Positions 44,795 to 53,926 of a DNA stretch of 64,000 bases are shown here, piece by piece. The stretch's first letter is position 1. Each line of letters opens with the position of its first letter. This stretch comes from Novosphingopyxis baekryungensis DSM 16222 (GTDB lineage Bacteria > Pseudomonadota > Alphaproteobacteria > Sphingomonadales > Sphingomonadaceae), in assembly GCF_000420305.1 (NCBI RefSeq), contig NZ_ATUR01000006.1, forward strand, positions 206,588-270,587, in the 5' to 3' direction. The notes beneath the pieces are model-generated. The model had not been told where the DNA came from. It ran no database searches and saw nothing but the letters and a program-made list of their open reading frames with translations. The position numbers and the translations under genes were made by a program.

Positions 44795-45005
44795 TCGCCA
44801 AATTTCCAAGCTGTTTCCCGGAAGGGAACAATAGCAGCCCCCGTCGGGTCAAGAATTCGCCGGTGCCATCGCCCCTGCGCTCCATCGCGCGCGCCGAGAC
44901 CAGCGATCAACGTCCCGGCGATATCGGCCCGCGTCTTTGGCTCACCGGTTGATCCATGGAGAGATGCTGCAACAGTTCTGCCCAAACACCGGGAGAGGAA
45001 CGACC

Positions 45006-46562
45006 ATGCAGGGCATTCGAGATATAGCGGTCGCGAGCGCGATCATCATGGCTTTGGGCAGCGGTCATCCTGCATCCGCCCAGCAGGCAGCAGCGCCCGA
45101 TCCGGCCCCGGAAAAAGCGACCGTCCATGTCGACTTCAACCAGTCTCGTGGTGATTTTGCCCATCCCGAGCGGTATAATAATTTCACACGCTGGGATCGC
45201 TGGATGCCGCAGCGCGATGCCGATATACGCTTTCTGAACGAGCAGAAGCTGCATGGCGAAATCTACAAGGTCTGGGTGGATGCCGAACGCATCCATGATC
45301 CGGATACCGACAGCTACGATTATTCTGGCGTGGACGAATATCTTGCCGATGCGAGCCTGATGTCCGACGCGCTTCTGATGGTCATGGACACGCGCGTTTC
45401 CGTGCGTGACATGGGCCGCAGCCCTGAACAGATCAGGCCGATCATCCGGCGTATCATGACCGATCTGAAGCAGCGCTATCCGCGTATTCGCTATATCGAG
45501 GCGTTCAACGAGCCCGACCATAATCTGGCGCGCAGCATCACGCCGTCCGAGCTCTACGACTATTACAAAGTCTATTATGAAGAAGTGAACGCCATCAATC
45601 GCACGCTGCAACCGCAGGTGCCGCTGGAGGTCGGCGGGCCAGCCTTCATGCAGTATAACGAGACGTGGATGAATGCCTTTCTGGATCGCTATGCCGCCGA
45701 TTCCTCTCCCGACAAGCGTCTCGATTTCATTTCCTGGCATGCCTATGGCGAATTTCCCGAAGGCACTGGCGACAGCAACGGACCGCGGGCCTATCATTTC
45801 TACAAAGGCAATCCGAGCGAAGTTGCCGGTCAGCGCACGCTGCTGAACCAGGCGCTGGCCGACAGAGGCCTGACAACCGATATTCCGGCATTTCTCACTG
45901 AAACGGGCATCTATCCCGGTCCATCCTATGACCATAAGGACGATGCCCGGCCGGATTATCTGATCGGCGCCGCCGGCGTGCCGGCCTTGCATTACTGGTT
46001 TCTGGAAACGCCGAACACCTATCCGTTCAACTGGGTGGTCCGCCATTCCAGCGAGGAGCGAAAGGACCAATTGATCACCCGCGGGCGCAATGGCGAACAT
46101 GTCGCGGTCAAGGGCAACGAAAATCCGGAAGACCTGCCAACGAACATCTTCACGCCCTATGGCAACGCCATGGCGATGATGGCGCGCCTGAAGCGGGAAC
46201 GCGTCGTGTCGCAGTCCGACGCGCTGAAAGACGGCATCGGCATCTATTCCATCGCCACGAAGGACCAATATGGCGCCGCTGTGATGGTGTGGAACTATCA
46301 GCATGTCGGCCGGCAAGCCTATGATGTGACCATCGACATGGGCGATCTGCCCGCCAATCTCAGCGATACGCCAATATGCCAGCGCATGTACCGCATCGAT
46401 GATCAGATCAGCAATTACTGGGGCAATCCGGATACCGCCAATCTGCAGCAGGTTTCGGCAACGGCCGTAGCGCCTGGCAACCGGCACCGCACATCTGTTC
46501 AGATGACGCCCAACGCGCTGCAACTGGTCGTGCTTGAGCCAGGCACGGATTGCGCCGGCTGA
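45006..46562 (+). CDS. GH39-like glycoside hydrolase, secreted
   Basis: A 518-residue clan GH-A enzyme with a Sec signal peptide (cleavage after about Ala25, ASAQ). The catalytic pair is Glu169 in AFNEPDHN and Glu299 in LTETGIYPG. Its sequence runs parallel to the lipoprotein paralogue at 42099-43655 over its whole length (YIEAFNEPDHN, EERKDQLITR, ATANLQQVS elements), with differences around the substrate pocket. It is probably soluble in the periplasm. ATG 45006 follows AGAGGAACG. It heads a plus-strand run with the GH at 46657 and the MarR gene. Sugar specificity is unknown. Confidence 0.83.
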   Translation: MQGIRDIAVASAIIMALGSGHPASAQQAAAPDPAPEKATVHVDFNQSRGDFAHPERYNNFTRWDRWMPQRDADIRFLNEQKLHGEIYKVWVDAERIHDPDTDSYDYSGVDEYLADASLMSDALLMVMDTRVSVRDMGRSPEQIRPIIRRIMTDLKQRYPRIRYIEAFNEPDHNLARSITPSELYDYYKVYYEEVNAINRTLQPQVPLEVGGPAFMQYNETWMNAFLDRYAADSSPDKRLDFISWHAYGEFPEGTGDSNGPRAYHFYKGNPSEVAGQRTLLNQALADRGLTTDIPAFLTETGIYPGPSYDHKDDARPDYLIGAAGVPALHYWFLETPNTYPFNWVVRHSSEERKDQLITRGRNGEHVAVKGNENPEDLPTNIFTPYGNAMAMMARLKRERVVSQSDALKDGIGIYSIATKDQYGAAVMVWNYQHVGRQAYDVTIDMGDLPANLSDTPICQRMYRIDDQISNYWGNPDTANLQQVSATAVAPGNRHRTSVQMTPNALQLVVLEPGTDCAG

Positions 46563-46656
46563 GCAGCGCCGCTTCGACGCCGCTTCGTCCTGCGGGTGGG
46601 CACGGCACCGGTGCAAGGCACCCCAGGCCTCCGGAATCAAAAGGAGTATCGCAGCA

Positions 46657-48807
46657 ATGAAGAGGCTGTTCTGTTTTGCCGTCGCATGGATGATGCTGCT
46701 GGCCACCACCGCGCCGGTCAGCGCACAGCGCGTCTATATTGTCGGCGAATCCGCGCTCGATATGTCGGCCTATGCATCGCGAAAGCTTGGCGCCGCGCTG
46801 GAGGAGCAGGGCTATACGATCGTCACCGCTCCACAGGGCTATGATTATCTGATCAGCATCGCGGTCGACGGATATGATCGCAAAGCCGAAGCCTTTTCCA
46901 TCAAACCGGAAGGCAAGCGCATCATGGTAAGCGGCGGCGATGCCCGCGGCATGGTATACGGTGCACTCGCGCTGGCGGACGACTTGCGCCGCGGCGTACG
47001 CCTGCAAGATATTGCGGCGCGGGCGGAGACGCCGAAGCTGCCATTTCGCGCCATCAAGCATAATCTGCCATGGGACAGCTATCGCTCCAGCGCGGCGCTC
47101 GACCAGCACATGAATACGGTACGCGACCTTGGCTATTGGGAAGCATTTCTCGACATGATGGCCGAAAACAGGTTCAATTCGCTGACACTTTGGACGTTGC
47201 ACCCCTGGCCCTACATGGTTCGGTCCCACAACTTCCCCGAGGCCAGTGCCTTCAGCGATGCGGAGCTGGAAGAATGGCGCACCCTGCATCAGGGCATTTT
47301 CCATCTCGCCAAAGAGCGCGGGATCGATACCTATCTGGTCCCATGGAATATTTTCGTCAGCAAGGAATTCGCCGCCGCCCATGATGTGGGGCGTAAAAGC
47401 ACCTATCCCTATTACAATACCGAGGGAGACACATCGGAGCTGATCAAGCGGTATGTGCGCGAAAATGTCGAGCAGGTACTGGAGGAATATCCGGACCTGA
47501 CCGGGATCGGGCTGTCCCATTCGGAAGGCATGGGCGGGATGACGTCGCAGGAGCGCGCCGACTGGATGGCGGCAACCTATCTGGAGGCGATCCAGAATGT
47601 CGACCGACCGGTCAAGATCATCCAGCGGCTGCCGCAATCGGCCGGCACGGTGATGGACGGATCCACCAGCATCGAGAACGAACGACTGACGCGCGAAACC
47701 GTGGAATCGATGGATTATGCCGAAGGGCCGGTCTGGATGGCGGCCAAATTCAACTGGTCCCATGGTCACTCGACACCCACGCTGGTCGGCGTTCATGGCG
47801 GCGAACTGGGCGACACATTTTTCAAGCCCGAGCCCAAGAACTACAAAATGGTCTGGACGGTGCGGAACGAAGATTTCTTTGCCTTGCGCTGGGGTGTTCC
47901 GTCCTTCGTGCGGGCGCATATCCGGCAGAACGCGTCCGCGCGCTATGTCGGGGGCTATATGATCGGCAGCGAGACCTACATCCCTGCGCTGGATTATTTC
48001 ACAGCGGCCAAGAAAGGCGTCGACTGGCGTTATGCATTCGAACGGCAATGGCTTTTCTACAAGATCTGGGGCCGCCTGTTGTACGATGACACGACACCGG
48101 ACGCCCTATTCGCGCAGGAATTCACGCGGCGATACTGCCCGTCCGCTGACCATATGCTGCAAGCCTATGAACTGGCGTCACGCACACCACTGCGGCTTGC
48201 ATCCCTGTTCAGTTCCACCTGGGATCACACGCTCTACAGCGAGGGGATGATGTGGCTCGACGGGCCCAAGATGACATATATCAGCGCCCAGGACCTCATC
48301 GACCATGAGACGCTCGATCCGGCTTATGTTTCGGTGGCGGCCTTCGTGGATGCACAGGTCAGCGGCACCACATTCGGTCCCGAACGGATCACGCCACCGA
48401 TCCTCGCCAGTCAGCTGGAAGCAGACAGCCTGGAAGCCTTGCGACTGGTCGCGCCGATCGACACCAGTGGCAATACCGCGCTGCTATACGAGGTGGCGGA
48501 TGTGAAGGCGTGGTCGAACCTGGGTCTTCATCTGGCGGAAAAGATGCGCGGCGCAACCGCGCTGCAAATTTATCGCAAGGCCGGTGACGCGCGTGACCAA
48601 CAGGCCGCTGTGCAGCATTTGGCCAATGCCCTGCGATATTGGGACGAGGTCGTGGCCATCACGCGTCCACTTTATCGCGACATGCCGTTGACCCACATGA
48701 TCGGAAAAAGCAGCGATCTGCAACCGGACACCACCTTCCATTGGGACATGCTGCGCGAACAGGTGGCCGCAGACGTGCAAATGGCCAGAGATGCAGGCGC
48801 GCCATAA
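46657..48807 (+). CDS. Large exported glycoside hydrolase-like protein (GH20/GH67-like N-terminal domain)
   Basis: A 716-residue protein with a signal peptide ending at about Ala23. Residues about 25-130 look like the GH20b/GH67 N-terminal domain (SGGDARGMVYGALALADDLRR). The following barrel (LDQHMNTVRDLGYWEAFLDMMAENRFNSLTLWTLHPWPYM) resembles alpha-glucuronidase-like and hexosaminidase-like barrels. Candidate acids include Glu in SHSEGMGG. No family can be named with certainty. AAGGAG precedes ATG 46657 by ten bases; the gene begins 94 bases after the GH39-like gene. A role in removing a uronic acid or acetamido sugar from the same glycoconjugate is inferred. Confidence 0.75.
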   Translation: MKRLFCFAVAWMMLLATTAPVSAQRVYIVGESALDMSAYASRKLGAALEEQGYTIVTAPQGYDYLISIAVDGYDRKAEAFSIKPEGKRIMVSGGDARGMVYGALALADDLRRGVRLQDIAARAETPKLPFRAIKHNLPWDSYRSSAALDQHMNTVRDLGYWEAFLDMMAENRFNSLTLWTLHPWPYMVRSHNFPEASAFSDAELEEWRTLHQGIFHLAKERGIDTYLVPWNIFVSKEFAAAHDVGRKSTYPYYNTEGDTSELIKRYVRENVEQVLEEYPDLTGIGLSHSEGMGGMTSQERADWMAATYLEAIQNVDRPVKIIQRLPQSAGTVMDGSTSIENERLTRETVESMDYAEGPVWMAAKFNWSHGHSTPTLVGVHGGELGDTFFKPEPKNYKMVWTVRNEDFFALRWGVPSFVRAHIRQNASARYVGGYMIGSETYIPALDYFTAAKKGVDWRYAFERQWLFYKIWGRLLYDDTTPDALFAQEFTRRYCPSADHMLQAYELASRTPLRLASLFSSTWDHTLYSEGMMWLDGPKMTYISAQDLIDHETLDPAYVSVAAFVDAQVSGTTFGPERITPPILASQLEADSLEALRLVAPIDTSGNTALLYEVADVKAWSNLGLHLAEKMRGATALQIYRKAGDARDQQAAVQHLANALRYWDEVVAITRPLYRDMPLTHMIGKSSDLQPDTTFHWDMLREQVAADVQMARDAGAP

Positions 48808-48842
48808 GGCACAGATCGGTCGCAATATGTCAGGTGCCATGG

Positions 48843-49385
48843 GTGGATAAGACAGGGTCTCGAAAACGCGGGCCAGTGGGCCAAGTGCAGAAAGGCAGCG
48901 CTTATTTCGGTGCGCTTGGAATGGAGGTCGGGCATTTTGCGCCCCTGTGGCACCTGCTCAAGGTGGCCCAGTTGCTGGAGACGGAGCTGAACCGGATCAG
49001 CGCCCGGAGCAATCTGAGCATCTCCGACTTCCATCTCTTATGTGCCCTGATGATGGAAGACGACGAGCCCGTGCGGGCGACCGATCTTGCCCATATGCTC
49101 AACGTTTCGGACGCCGCGCTGTCCATCCGCGTTCGAAAACTGGCCGCCATGGAGATGGTCGAACGGCGCGATCACCCGCAGGATCAGCGCGCGCATTTGC
49201 TGCGCATCGCCGCGCGCGGCTTGGCGGCGGTACAAGACGTTGCCAGCGCTATCGAAAAGGACGCCAGTTTCATTTCATGGTTTCGGCAGTTGCCGAACGA
49301 GGATCGCCAGAAGCTTGGCGACATGCTTGGCAGCTTTCACATCTTTCTCAACCGGCACTTCTTGCCGATCAGCCGATCGGATTAG
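48843..49385 (+). CDS. MarR-family transcriptional regulator
   Basis: A winged-helix MarR regulator of about 180 residues. The core is FHLLCALMMEDDEPVRATDLAHMLNVSDAALSIRVRKLAAMEMVERRDHPQDQRAHLLRI, the full wHTH with the typical D-x-R wing. I chose GTG 48843, 35 bases after the preceding stop, with an AGG before it; ATG 48921 is a later alternative and would shorten the N-terminal helix. It is the last gene of the plus-strand glycoside hydrolase run and probably controls it. Confidence 0.85.
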   Translation: MDKTGSRKRGPVGQVQKGSAYFGALGMEVGHFAPLWHLLKVAQLLETELNRISARSNLSISDFHLLCALMMEDDEPVRATDLAHMLNVSDAALSIRVRKLAAMEMVERRDHPQDQRAHLLRIAARGLAAVQDVASAIEKDASFISWFRQLPNEDRQKLGDMLGSFHIFLNRHFLPISRSD

Positions 49386-49422
49386 TCCGCGGCCAGCGGA
49401 ACTCCGATGCGCGCAGGGCCTC

Positions 49423-49719
49423 CTACCCGGCAACGCCTTCCACGATGAACGCCTGATAATTGGCCGCTTTCAGGCGATGCGGCAATGCATCCTGATAGGC
49501 CGGGTCCTCATACCAGCGCTTCGCATCCTCCACGCTGTCGAACCGCAGCATCACCACGCCGTCGGGAGCGGTGCCCTCGAGACCGTGGATAGCCCCGTAT
49601 ACGACCAGCGGCTCAAGCGCGACGGAGGGTGGCTTAAGCCTGGTCTTGCGCTGATATTCGGCAAAGGATTGCTCGTCCTCAACAGGGCCGAGACGGGCGA
49701 CGATAAGATAGGCGGACAT
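49423..49719 (-). CDS. DUF1330 family protein
   Basis: A 98-residue protein of the DUF1330 family, a small dimeric alpha-beta barrel (MSAYLIVARLGPVEDEQSFAEY ... YEDPAYQDALPHRLKAA). The family motif with VVMLRFDSVEDAKRWYEDPAYQ is present. Function is unknown; the fold is that of small enzymes and stress-related proteins. It is a single minus-strand gene divergent from the old-yellow-enzyme gene. Confidence 0.88.
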   Translation of the reverse strand: MSAYLIVARLGPVEDEQSFAEYQRKTRLKPPSVALEPLVVYGAIHGLEGTAPDGVVMLRFDSVEDAKRWYEDPAYQDALPHRLKAANYQAFIVEGVAG

Positions 49720-49866
49720 GAGGGTCTCCGGTTGCGGACAGGCATTATAGGCATGCCGCTACTGAGGTTGAAAGCCGTTCGGTTAAGGCCTTAAACAGTT
49801 GCGTCTTGGGTTTTCCATGACGGACGCCGAAAAGTTTTGCCACGGATAGTGGAGAGGAGACGATTT

Positions 49867-50982
49867 GTGCCGCAGTCTTGCGAAATATTGTTCAAGCCGT
49901 TCACCATCAAATCCATGACATTGCCCAATCGCATCGTCATGGCGCCGATGACGCGCGGCTTTGCCGCCGATGGCGTGGCCGGCAAGCTGCAAGCCGATTA
50001 TTACAGTCGCCGCGCCCAGGGCGGTGTCGGACTGATCCTGACCGAGGGAACGGTGGTCGATCGTCCCTCCGCGCGCAACGAGCCCGGCATTCCCTTCTTT
50101 CACGGCCCGTCGCTGGACGGCTGGAAAGACGTCACCCGGGATGTCCACCAGGCCGGCGGCGCAATCGGGCCCCAGATCTGGCATGTCGGGTCCTGTAAAA
50201 GCAGCTCCATGGAATGGGAGCCGGACAGCCCGTTCGAAAGCCCATCCGGCCTGTTCCGATCGGATGTGCCACGCGGAACGGTGATGAGCGAGGAGGATAT
50301 CGCCGATACGGTGGCCGCCTTCGCGCAAGCCGCCAAAGACGCCAAGCGCTGCGGGTTCGATTGCGTCGAGGTGCATGGCGCGCATGGATATCTGGTCGAT
50401 CAGTTTTTCTGGGCCGACACCAATCGGCGCGATGACCGCTGGGGCGGCCCAACGCTGGCGGAGCGTTCGCGCTTCGCTGCCGAAGTCATTGCAGCCATTC
50501 GTGCAGCAGTGGGCGAGGATTTCCCCATTATCCTGCGCATCAGCCAATGGAAGCAACAGGATTTGACGGCCCGGCTGGCCACCACGCCGGACGAACTCGG
50601 CCGGTGGCTGTGTCCATTGGCCGATGCTGGCGTCGATCTGTTTCACTGCTCACAGCGGCGTTTCTGGACACCGGAATTCCCCGAGATAGATGGCGAAGAC
50701 GGTCTGAATCTGGCGGGTTGGGCAAAAAAGCTCACCGGTGCGGCTACGATCAGCGTCGGCTCCGTCGGCCTGTCCGGCGATTTTGTCCATGCTTTCCATG
50801 ATGACCATTCCAAGCCCACCGGCATCGACGGTCTGCTGCGCCGGATGGAGCGTGACGAGTTTGACCTCATCGCCGTGGGCCGCGCCCTCATCACCAATCC
50901 GGACTGGCCAAAAAGGATCAGGGATGGCGATCTGGAAGGCATGCGCACGTTCTCGACCACAGATCTGGCGCAGTTCGAATAG
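49867..50982 (+). CDS. NADH:flavin oxidoreductase (old yellow enzyme family)
   Basis: A 371-residue FMN barrel of the old yellow enzyme family with LPNRIVMAPMTRGF, VEVHGAHGYLVDQFFW and, near the end, VGRALITNPDW. It reduces activated C=C bonds with NAD(P)H. The GTG start at 49867 has AGGAG seven bases before it, a near-perfect spacing; the longer frame lacks one. It lies 62 bases before an acyl-CoA dehydrogenase gene on the same strand, so both may act on the same unsaturated acid. The substrate is not known. Confidence 0.9.
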   Translation: MPQSCEILFKPFTIKSMTLPNRIVMAPMTRGFAADGVAGKLQADYYSRRAQGGVGLILTEGTVVDRPSARNEPGIPFFHGPSLDGWKDVTRDVHQAGGAIGPQIWHVGSCKSSSMEWEPDSPFESPSGLFRSDVPRGTVMSEEDIADTVAAFAQAAKDAKRCGFDCVEVHGAHGYLVDQFFWADTNRRDDRWGGPTLAERSRFAAEVIAAIRAAVGEDFPIILRISQWKQQDLTARLATTPDELGRWLCPLADAGVDLFHCSQRRFWTPEFPEIDGEDGLNLAGWAKKLTGAATISVGSVGLSGDFVHAFHDDHSKPTGIDGLLRRMERDEFDLIAVGRALITNPDWPKRIRDGDLEGMRTFSTTDLAQFE

Positions 50983-51044
50983 GCTGATCCGCCAGACCTT
51001 CCGCAGAAACAACCCACAGCGCTTGATCGGAGTATCGCCCCGCC

Positions 51045-52211
51045 ATGGATTTCGCCCTTTCCGAAGATCAGCAGGCCATTCGCGAAGCCATCCTTGGCCT
51101 TTGCGCACAATTTCCCGAGGATTACTGGCTGCAGAAGGATCGTGACGCCGTATTCCCCGAGGAATTCTATCGTGCGGTTGCGCAGGCCGGCTGGCTTGGC
51201 ATCGCCACGCCCGAAGAATTCGGCGGATCGGGCCTCGGCATAACCGAAGCGGCCGTGATGATGCAGGCCATCGCGGAATCCGGCGCAGGCATGAGCGGCG
51301 CCAGCAGCATCCACATGGCTGTGTTCAGCCTGCAACCGGTCAATCTGTTCGGCACGCCGCATCAACAGCAGGCAATCCTGCCTCCGGTGGCCGATGGCAC
51401 GGACCGGGTCTGCTTTGCCGTCACCGAACCCAATACCGGCCTCAATACGACAGAGCTGAAAACCCGCGCGGAACGGCACAATGGCGGTTATCTGATCAAC
51501 GGTGAGAAAATCTGGATTTCGACCGCCCAGACCGCCAACAAGATGCTGCTGTTGGCGCGCACGACACCGCTTGAGGAGGTTGCGCGCAAGACCGATGGCT
51601 TATCGCTGTTCTACACCGATCTCGACCGTTCCAAGATCGAGGTGCGTCTCATCCACAAGATGGGGCGGCATGCCGTCGATTCGAACATGCTGTTTATCCA
51701 GGACCTCTGGATACCGGAGGATCATCGTATCGGGGTGGAAGGTCAGGGGTTCAAACAGATCATCCACGGACTGAATCCGGAACGCATCCTTATCGGCGCG
51801 GAGGCTATCGGCATCGGAAGGGCCGCTCTCCAGCGCGCGGCCAGATATGCGCGCGAACGCATAGTCTTCAACCGGCCGATTGGCCAAAATCAGGGCATCC
51901 AGCATCCATTGGCCAAATGCTGGGCGCAGCTGGAAGCGGCCAACCTGATGGTGATGAAAGCCGCTACCCTGTTCGACAAGGGAGAGGATTGCGGGATCGA
52001 AGCCAATGCCGGCAAATATCTGGCGGCCGAGTCGGCATTCGAGGCATGCCACACCGCCATGCTGACGCTGGGCGGCATGGGCTATGCGCAGGAATATCAT
52101 GTCGAGCGTCTCCTGCGCGAGGTGATGATACCCCGCACCGCGCCGGTCAGCCCCCATATGATCCTGAACTACCTTGCCGAAAAGGTTTTCGACCTGCCCA
52201 AATCATACTGA
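51045..52211 (+). CDS. Acyl-CoA dehydrogenase
   Basis: A 388-residue single-unit acyl-CoA dehydrogenase. FAVTEPNTG, GEKIWISTAQTANKM and the C-terminal GGMGYAQEYHVERLLRE element are normal. A helix reading GLNPERILIGAEA holds a Glu at the place that serves as base in isovaleryl-type enzymes, and the tail RTAPVSPHMILNYLAEKVF is characteristic of a proteobacterial subgroup. It takes two electrons from an acyl-CoA to FAD and passes them to ETF. It follows the old yellow enzyme gene by 62 bases. Confidence 0.93.
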   Translation: MDFALSEDQQAIREAILGLCAQFPEDYWLQKDRDAVFPEEFYRAVAQAGWLGIATPEEFGGSGLGITEAAVMMQAIAESGAGMSGASSIHMAVFSLQPVNLFGTPHQQQAILPPVADGTDRVCFAVTEPNTGLNTTELKTRAERHNGGYLINGEKIWISTAQTANKMLLLARTTPLEEVARKTDGLSLFYTDLDRSKIEVRLIHKMGRHAVDSNMLFIQDLWIPEDHRIGVEGQGFKQIIHGLNPERILIGAEAIGIGRAALQRAARYARERIVFNRPIGQNQGIQHPLAKCWAQLEAANLMVMKAATLFDKGEDCGIEANAGKYLAAESAFEACHTAMLTLGGMGYAQEYHVERLLREVMIPRTAPVSPHMILNYLAEKVFDLPKSY

Positions 52212-52265
52212 TCCTGCGCTGCGGCAGTAGCCGCAAGCACAGACGCCGGAGTCCAATAAAAAGTT

Positions 52266-52288
52266 AGCCCCCGGGCATGAGCCCCGGT
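52266..52288 (-). terminator. Probable rho-independent terminator after the DUF1206 gene
   Basis: On the minus strand a GC-rich hairpin (CCGGGGC ... GCCCGGGG with a bulge) is followed by a TTTTT stretch at 52258-52262, about 40 bases after the DUF1206 stop. The stem is imperfect. It may also limit plus-strand read-through from the acyl-CoA dehydrogenase. Confidence 0.4.
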
Positions 52289-52327
52289 GCGCCCTACCGC
52301 GCCCGGTTGCCCCCAGGACCGGTCCGA

Positions 52328-53128
52328 TCAACTATGCTTCCTGGCCTCGCTCTTCAGCCGCTCCAGGACGTCTTCATTCCGGATGGTACGGTAGCGCGCC
52401 ATGGCCAGGCTGAAGAAACCGAACAACAGCAGTCCGATGGCCACCAGCGTGAAGAGCCAGTCCGTGCTTTGCAGGGCCGTAATCGCACCGCCCACGCCGC
52501 GGACCTGGCTGCCCTGTTCGGCCATGCTGGCCTGTACCGCGAAATAACCAATCACCACGAAGACGATCGCACGCGCGGCGTACCCAGCGCGTCCAAGATA
52601 TTCTACAAAGCCGGGCGTGTCTGCATCCAGCAGTTTCATGAACTTGCCGGTATAGGCCTTCACGCCCTGCTCGACGCCCGCACCCAAAAAGCACAGACCG
52701 ACAAAACCGAGAACATATTCTCCGCCCGGGAAGCCCAGCACCATGGTTGCCGCCTGCTCCTCGCCGCCGCCGCCCGACGAGCTCTCATTTCCAAAGACCA
52801 GCTTGGCAGCAACGAAGGAAAGGAACAGATGGCCAAGCCCGCTGGCGACATGCCCCAGGCGTTTGACAATGCCCTTCGCGCCGGTGCCAGCGCCCTCGAT
52901 ATCGATGGCAGCGCCATAAAGACGAAAGATGCCATAGCCCAGCAGGCCAAGCCCAGTCAGACCGAGGATGACCAGACCACCCGGCAATGCCTCGATCCTG
53001 TCCAGAATGTCGCTGGCACCCGAACCCTTGCCGGTCGTGAGCGCGATATAGCCGATGAGGAAATACACGATGGCGCGGGCCAGATAGCCGGCGCGCGCAA
53101 AATTCTGGACCTGTGTGACCCGGTTCAT
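52328..53128 (-). CDS. DUF1206 integral membrane protein
   Basis: A 266-residue membrane protein made of three repeats of a two-span unit (FARAGYLARAIVYFLIGYIAL ... GLGLLGYGIFRLYGA; similar later), the mark of DUF1206. The repeated ARAGYxARAIVY element comes twice. Gly- and Ser-rich residues join the second and third repeats. It stands alone with GGGGAAGAG before its ATG and no gene upstream on the same strand. The function is not known. Confidence 0.9.
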   Translation of the reverse strand: MNRVTQVQNFARAGYLARAIVYFLIGYIALTTGKGSGASDILDRIEALPGGLVILGLTGLGLLGYGIFRLYGAAIDIEGAGTGAKGIVKRLGHVASGLGHLFLSFVAAKLVFGNESSSGGGGEEQAATMVLGFPGGEYVLGFVGLCFLGAGVEQGVKAYTGKFMKLLDADTPGFVEYLGRAGYAARAIVFVVIGYFAVQASMAEQGSQVRGVGGAITALQSTDWLFTLVAIGLLLFGFFSLAMARYRTIRNEDVLERLKSEARKHS

Positions 53129-53191
53129 AACTCTTCCCCTATTGTTACGGTTCGTGAACGAACGACCGCACCAATGGTTCAGACACCCCTG

Positions 53192-53926
53192 TCAGAGGGT
53201 TAGAGCCTGAGCTTTCATGGCATGATAAAAAGGCATGGCGGCCTCGGCTATGGCAGCCTGCGTCGAGGATAGTTGCGGCAGATCGCGCTCGGGCGGCGCA
53301 AATCCGCTACTCTCGGCCACCTTGTTATACCAATGGCTGGCCCAAACCCCATCAGTGCTGCGATAGCCCCGTTCCCAGTGCAGCATGGCCGGGTCCCAAC
53401 GGATGCCCAGCGCCGTGCACAGCTGCCGCAAGGCCGCCTCAGGATCACGCAGGATATCCGCGCTGTCGAGAACGGGCGGGGCTTTGCCCTGGATTTGGGC
53501 GATCCGATCGAAATCATCGCGCTGCCGTTCATACCCCAGATCGTCCAGGCTGATGCCAATGCGCTTGGCAGCATAGCTGGCGACAACGCGTGCGGGGTGA
53601 CGGATCAGAAAGCCATGGGCATGGTCTGGAAAATCGAGGATATCGACTGGACCTACCATATGGTGCGGCATGTGCTTCTGATACCAGATCGCCCGACCGT
53701 CCGGCACCGGTCCGCGCATGGCGTACGCGACCGACCTCCAATCGCAGTCCATCGATTCGATCACCGTTTCAGCCATCGGCTGGGGCGCACCCGTCTGTTT
53801 CAGATAGGCGCCATAAAATGGCTCATCCGTTACCGCGCAATCCCGGCGTGCGCCGAAGCTGCGCATCATGGCGGTCGAGATATTGCGTGGCCCGGACCAC
53901 ATCGCGATCCTGACCGGATCATTCAT
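53192..53926 (-). CDS. Sulfotransferase-like P-loop protein
   Basis: A 244-residue protein beginning with RIAMWSGPRNISTAMMRSF, which resembles the 5'-phosphosulfate loop of sulfotransferases, and with FLIRHPARVVASYAAKR, which resembles the 3'-phosphate site. Length is normal for the small sulfotransferase group found in proteobacteria. Its ATG overlaps the stop of the aminotransferase gene by four bases (ATGA), so both are made together and may act on one metabolite. The true activity (sulfation, or another group transfer) is unproven. Confidence 0.75.
   Translation of the reverse strand: MNDPVRIAMWSGPRNISTAMMRSFGARRDCAVTDEPFYGAYLKQTGAPQPMAETVIESMDCDWRSVAYAMRGPVPDGRAIWYQKHMPHHMVGPVDILDFPDHAHGFLIRHPARVVASYAAKRIGISLDDLGYERQRDDFDRIAQIQGKAPPVLDSADILRDPEAALRQLCTALGIRWDPAMLHWERGYRSTDGVWASHWYNKVAESSGFAPPERDLPQLSSTQAAIAEAAMPFYHAMKAQALTL

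Noticed and set aside
44907..46709. A 600-codon open frame antisense to the second GH39-like gene
   Set aside because: The opposite strand encodes a complete GH39-like enzyme with signal peptide and catalytic residues.
46408..48048. A 546-codon antisense frame across the GH20/GH67-like gene
   Set aside because: The plus-strand protein has a signal peptide and domain features; the antisense product has none.
48639..48842. N-terminal extension of the MarR regulator
   Set aside because: It overlaps the end of the glycoside hydrolase gene in another frame and has no protein-like character.
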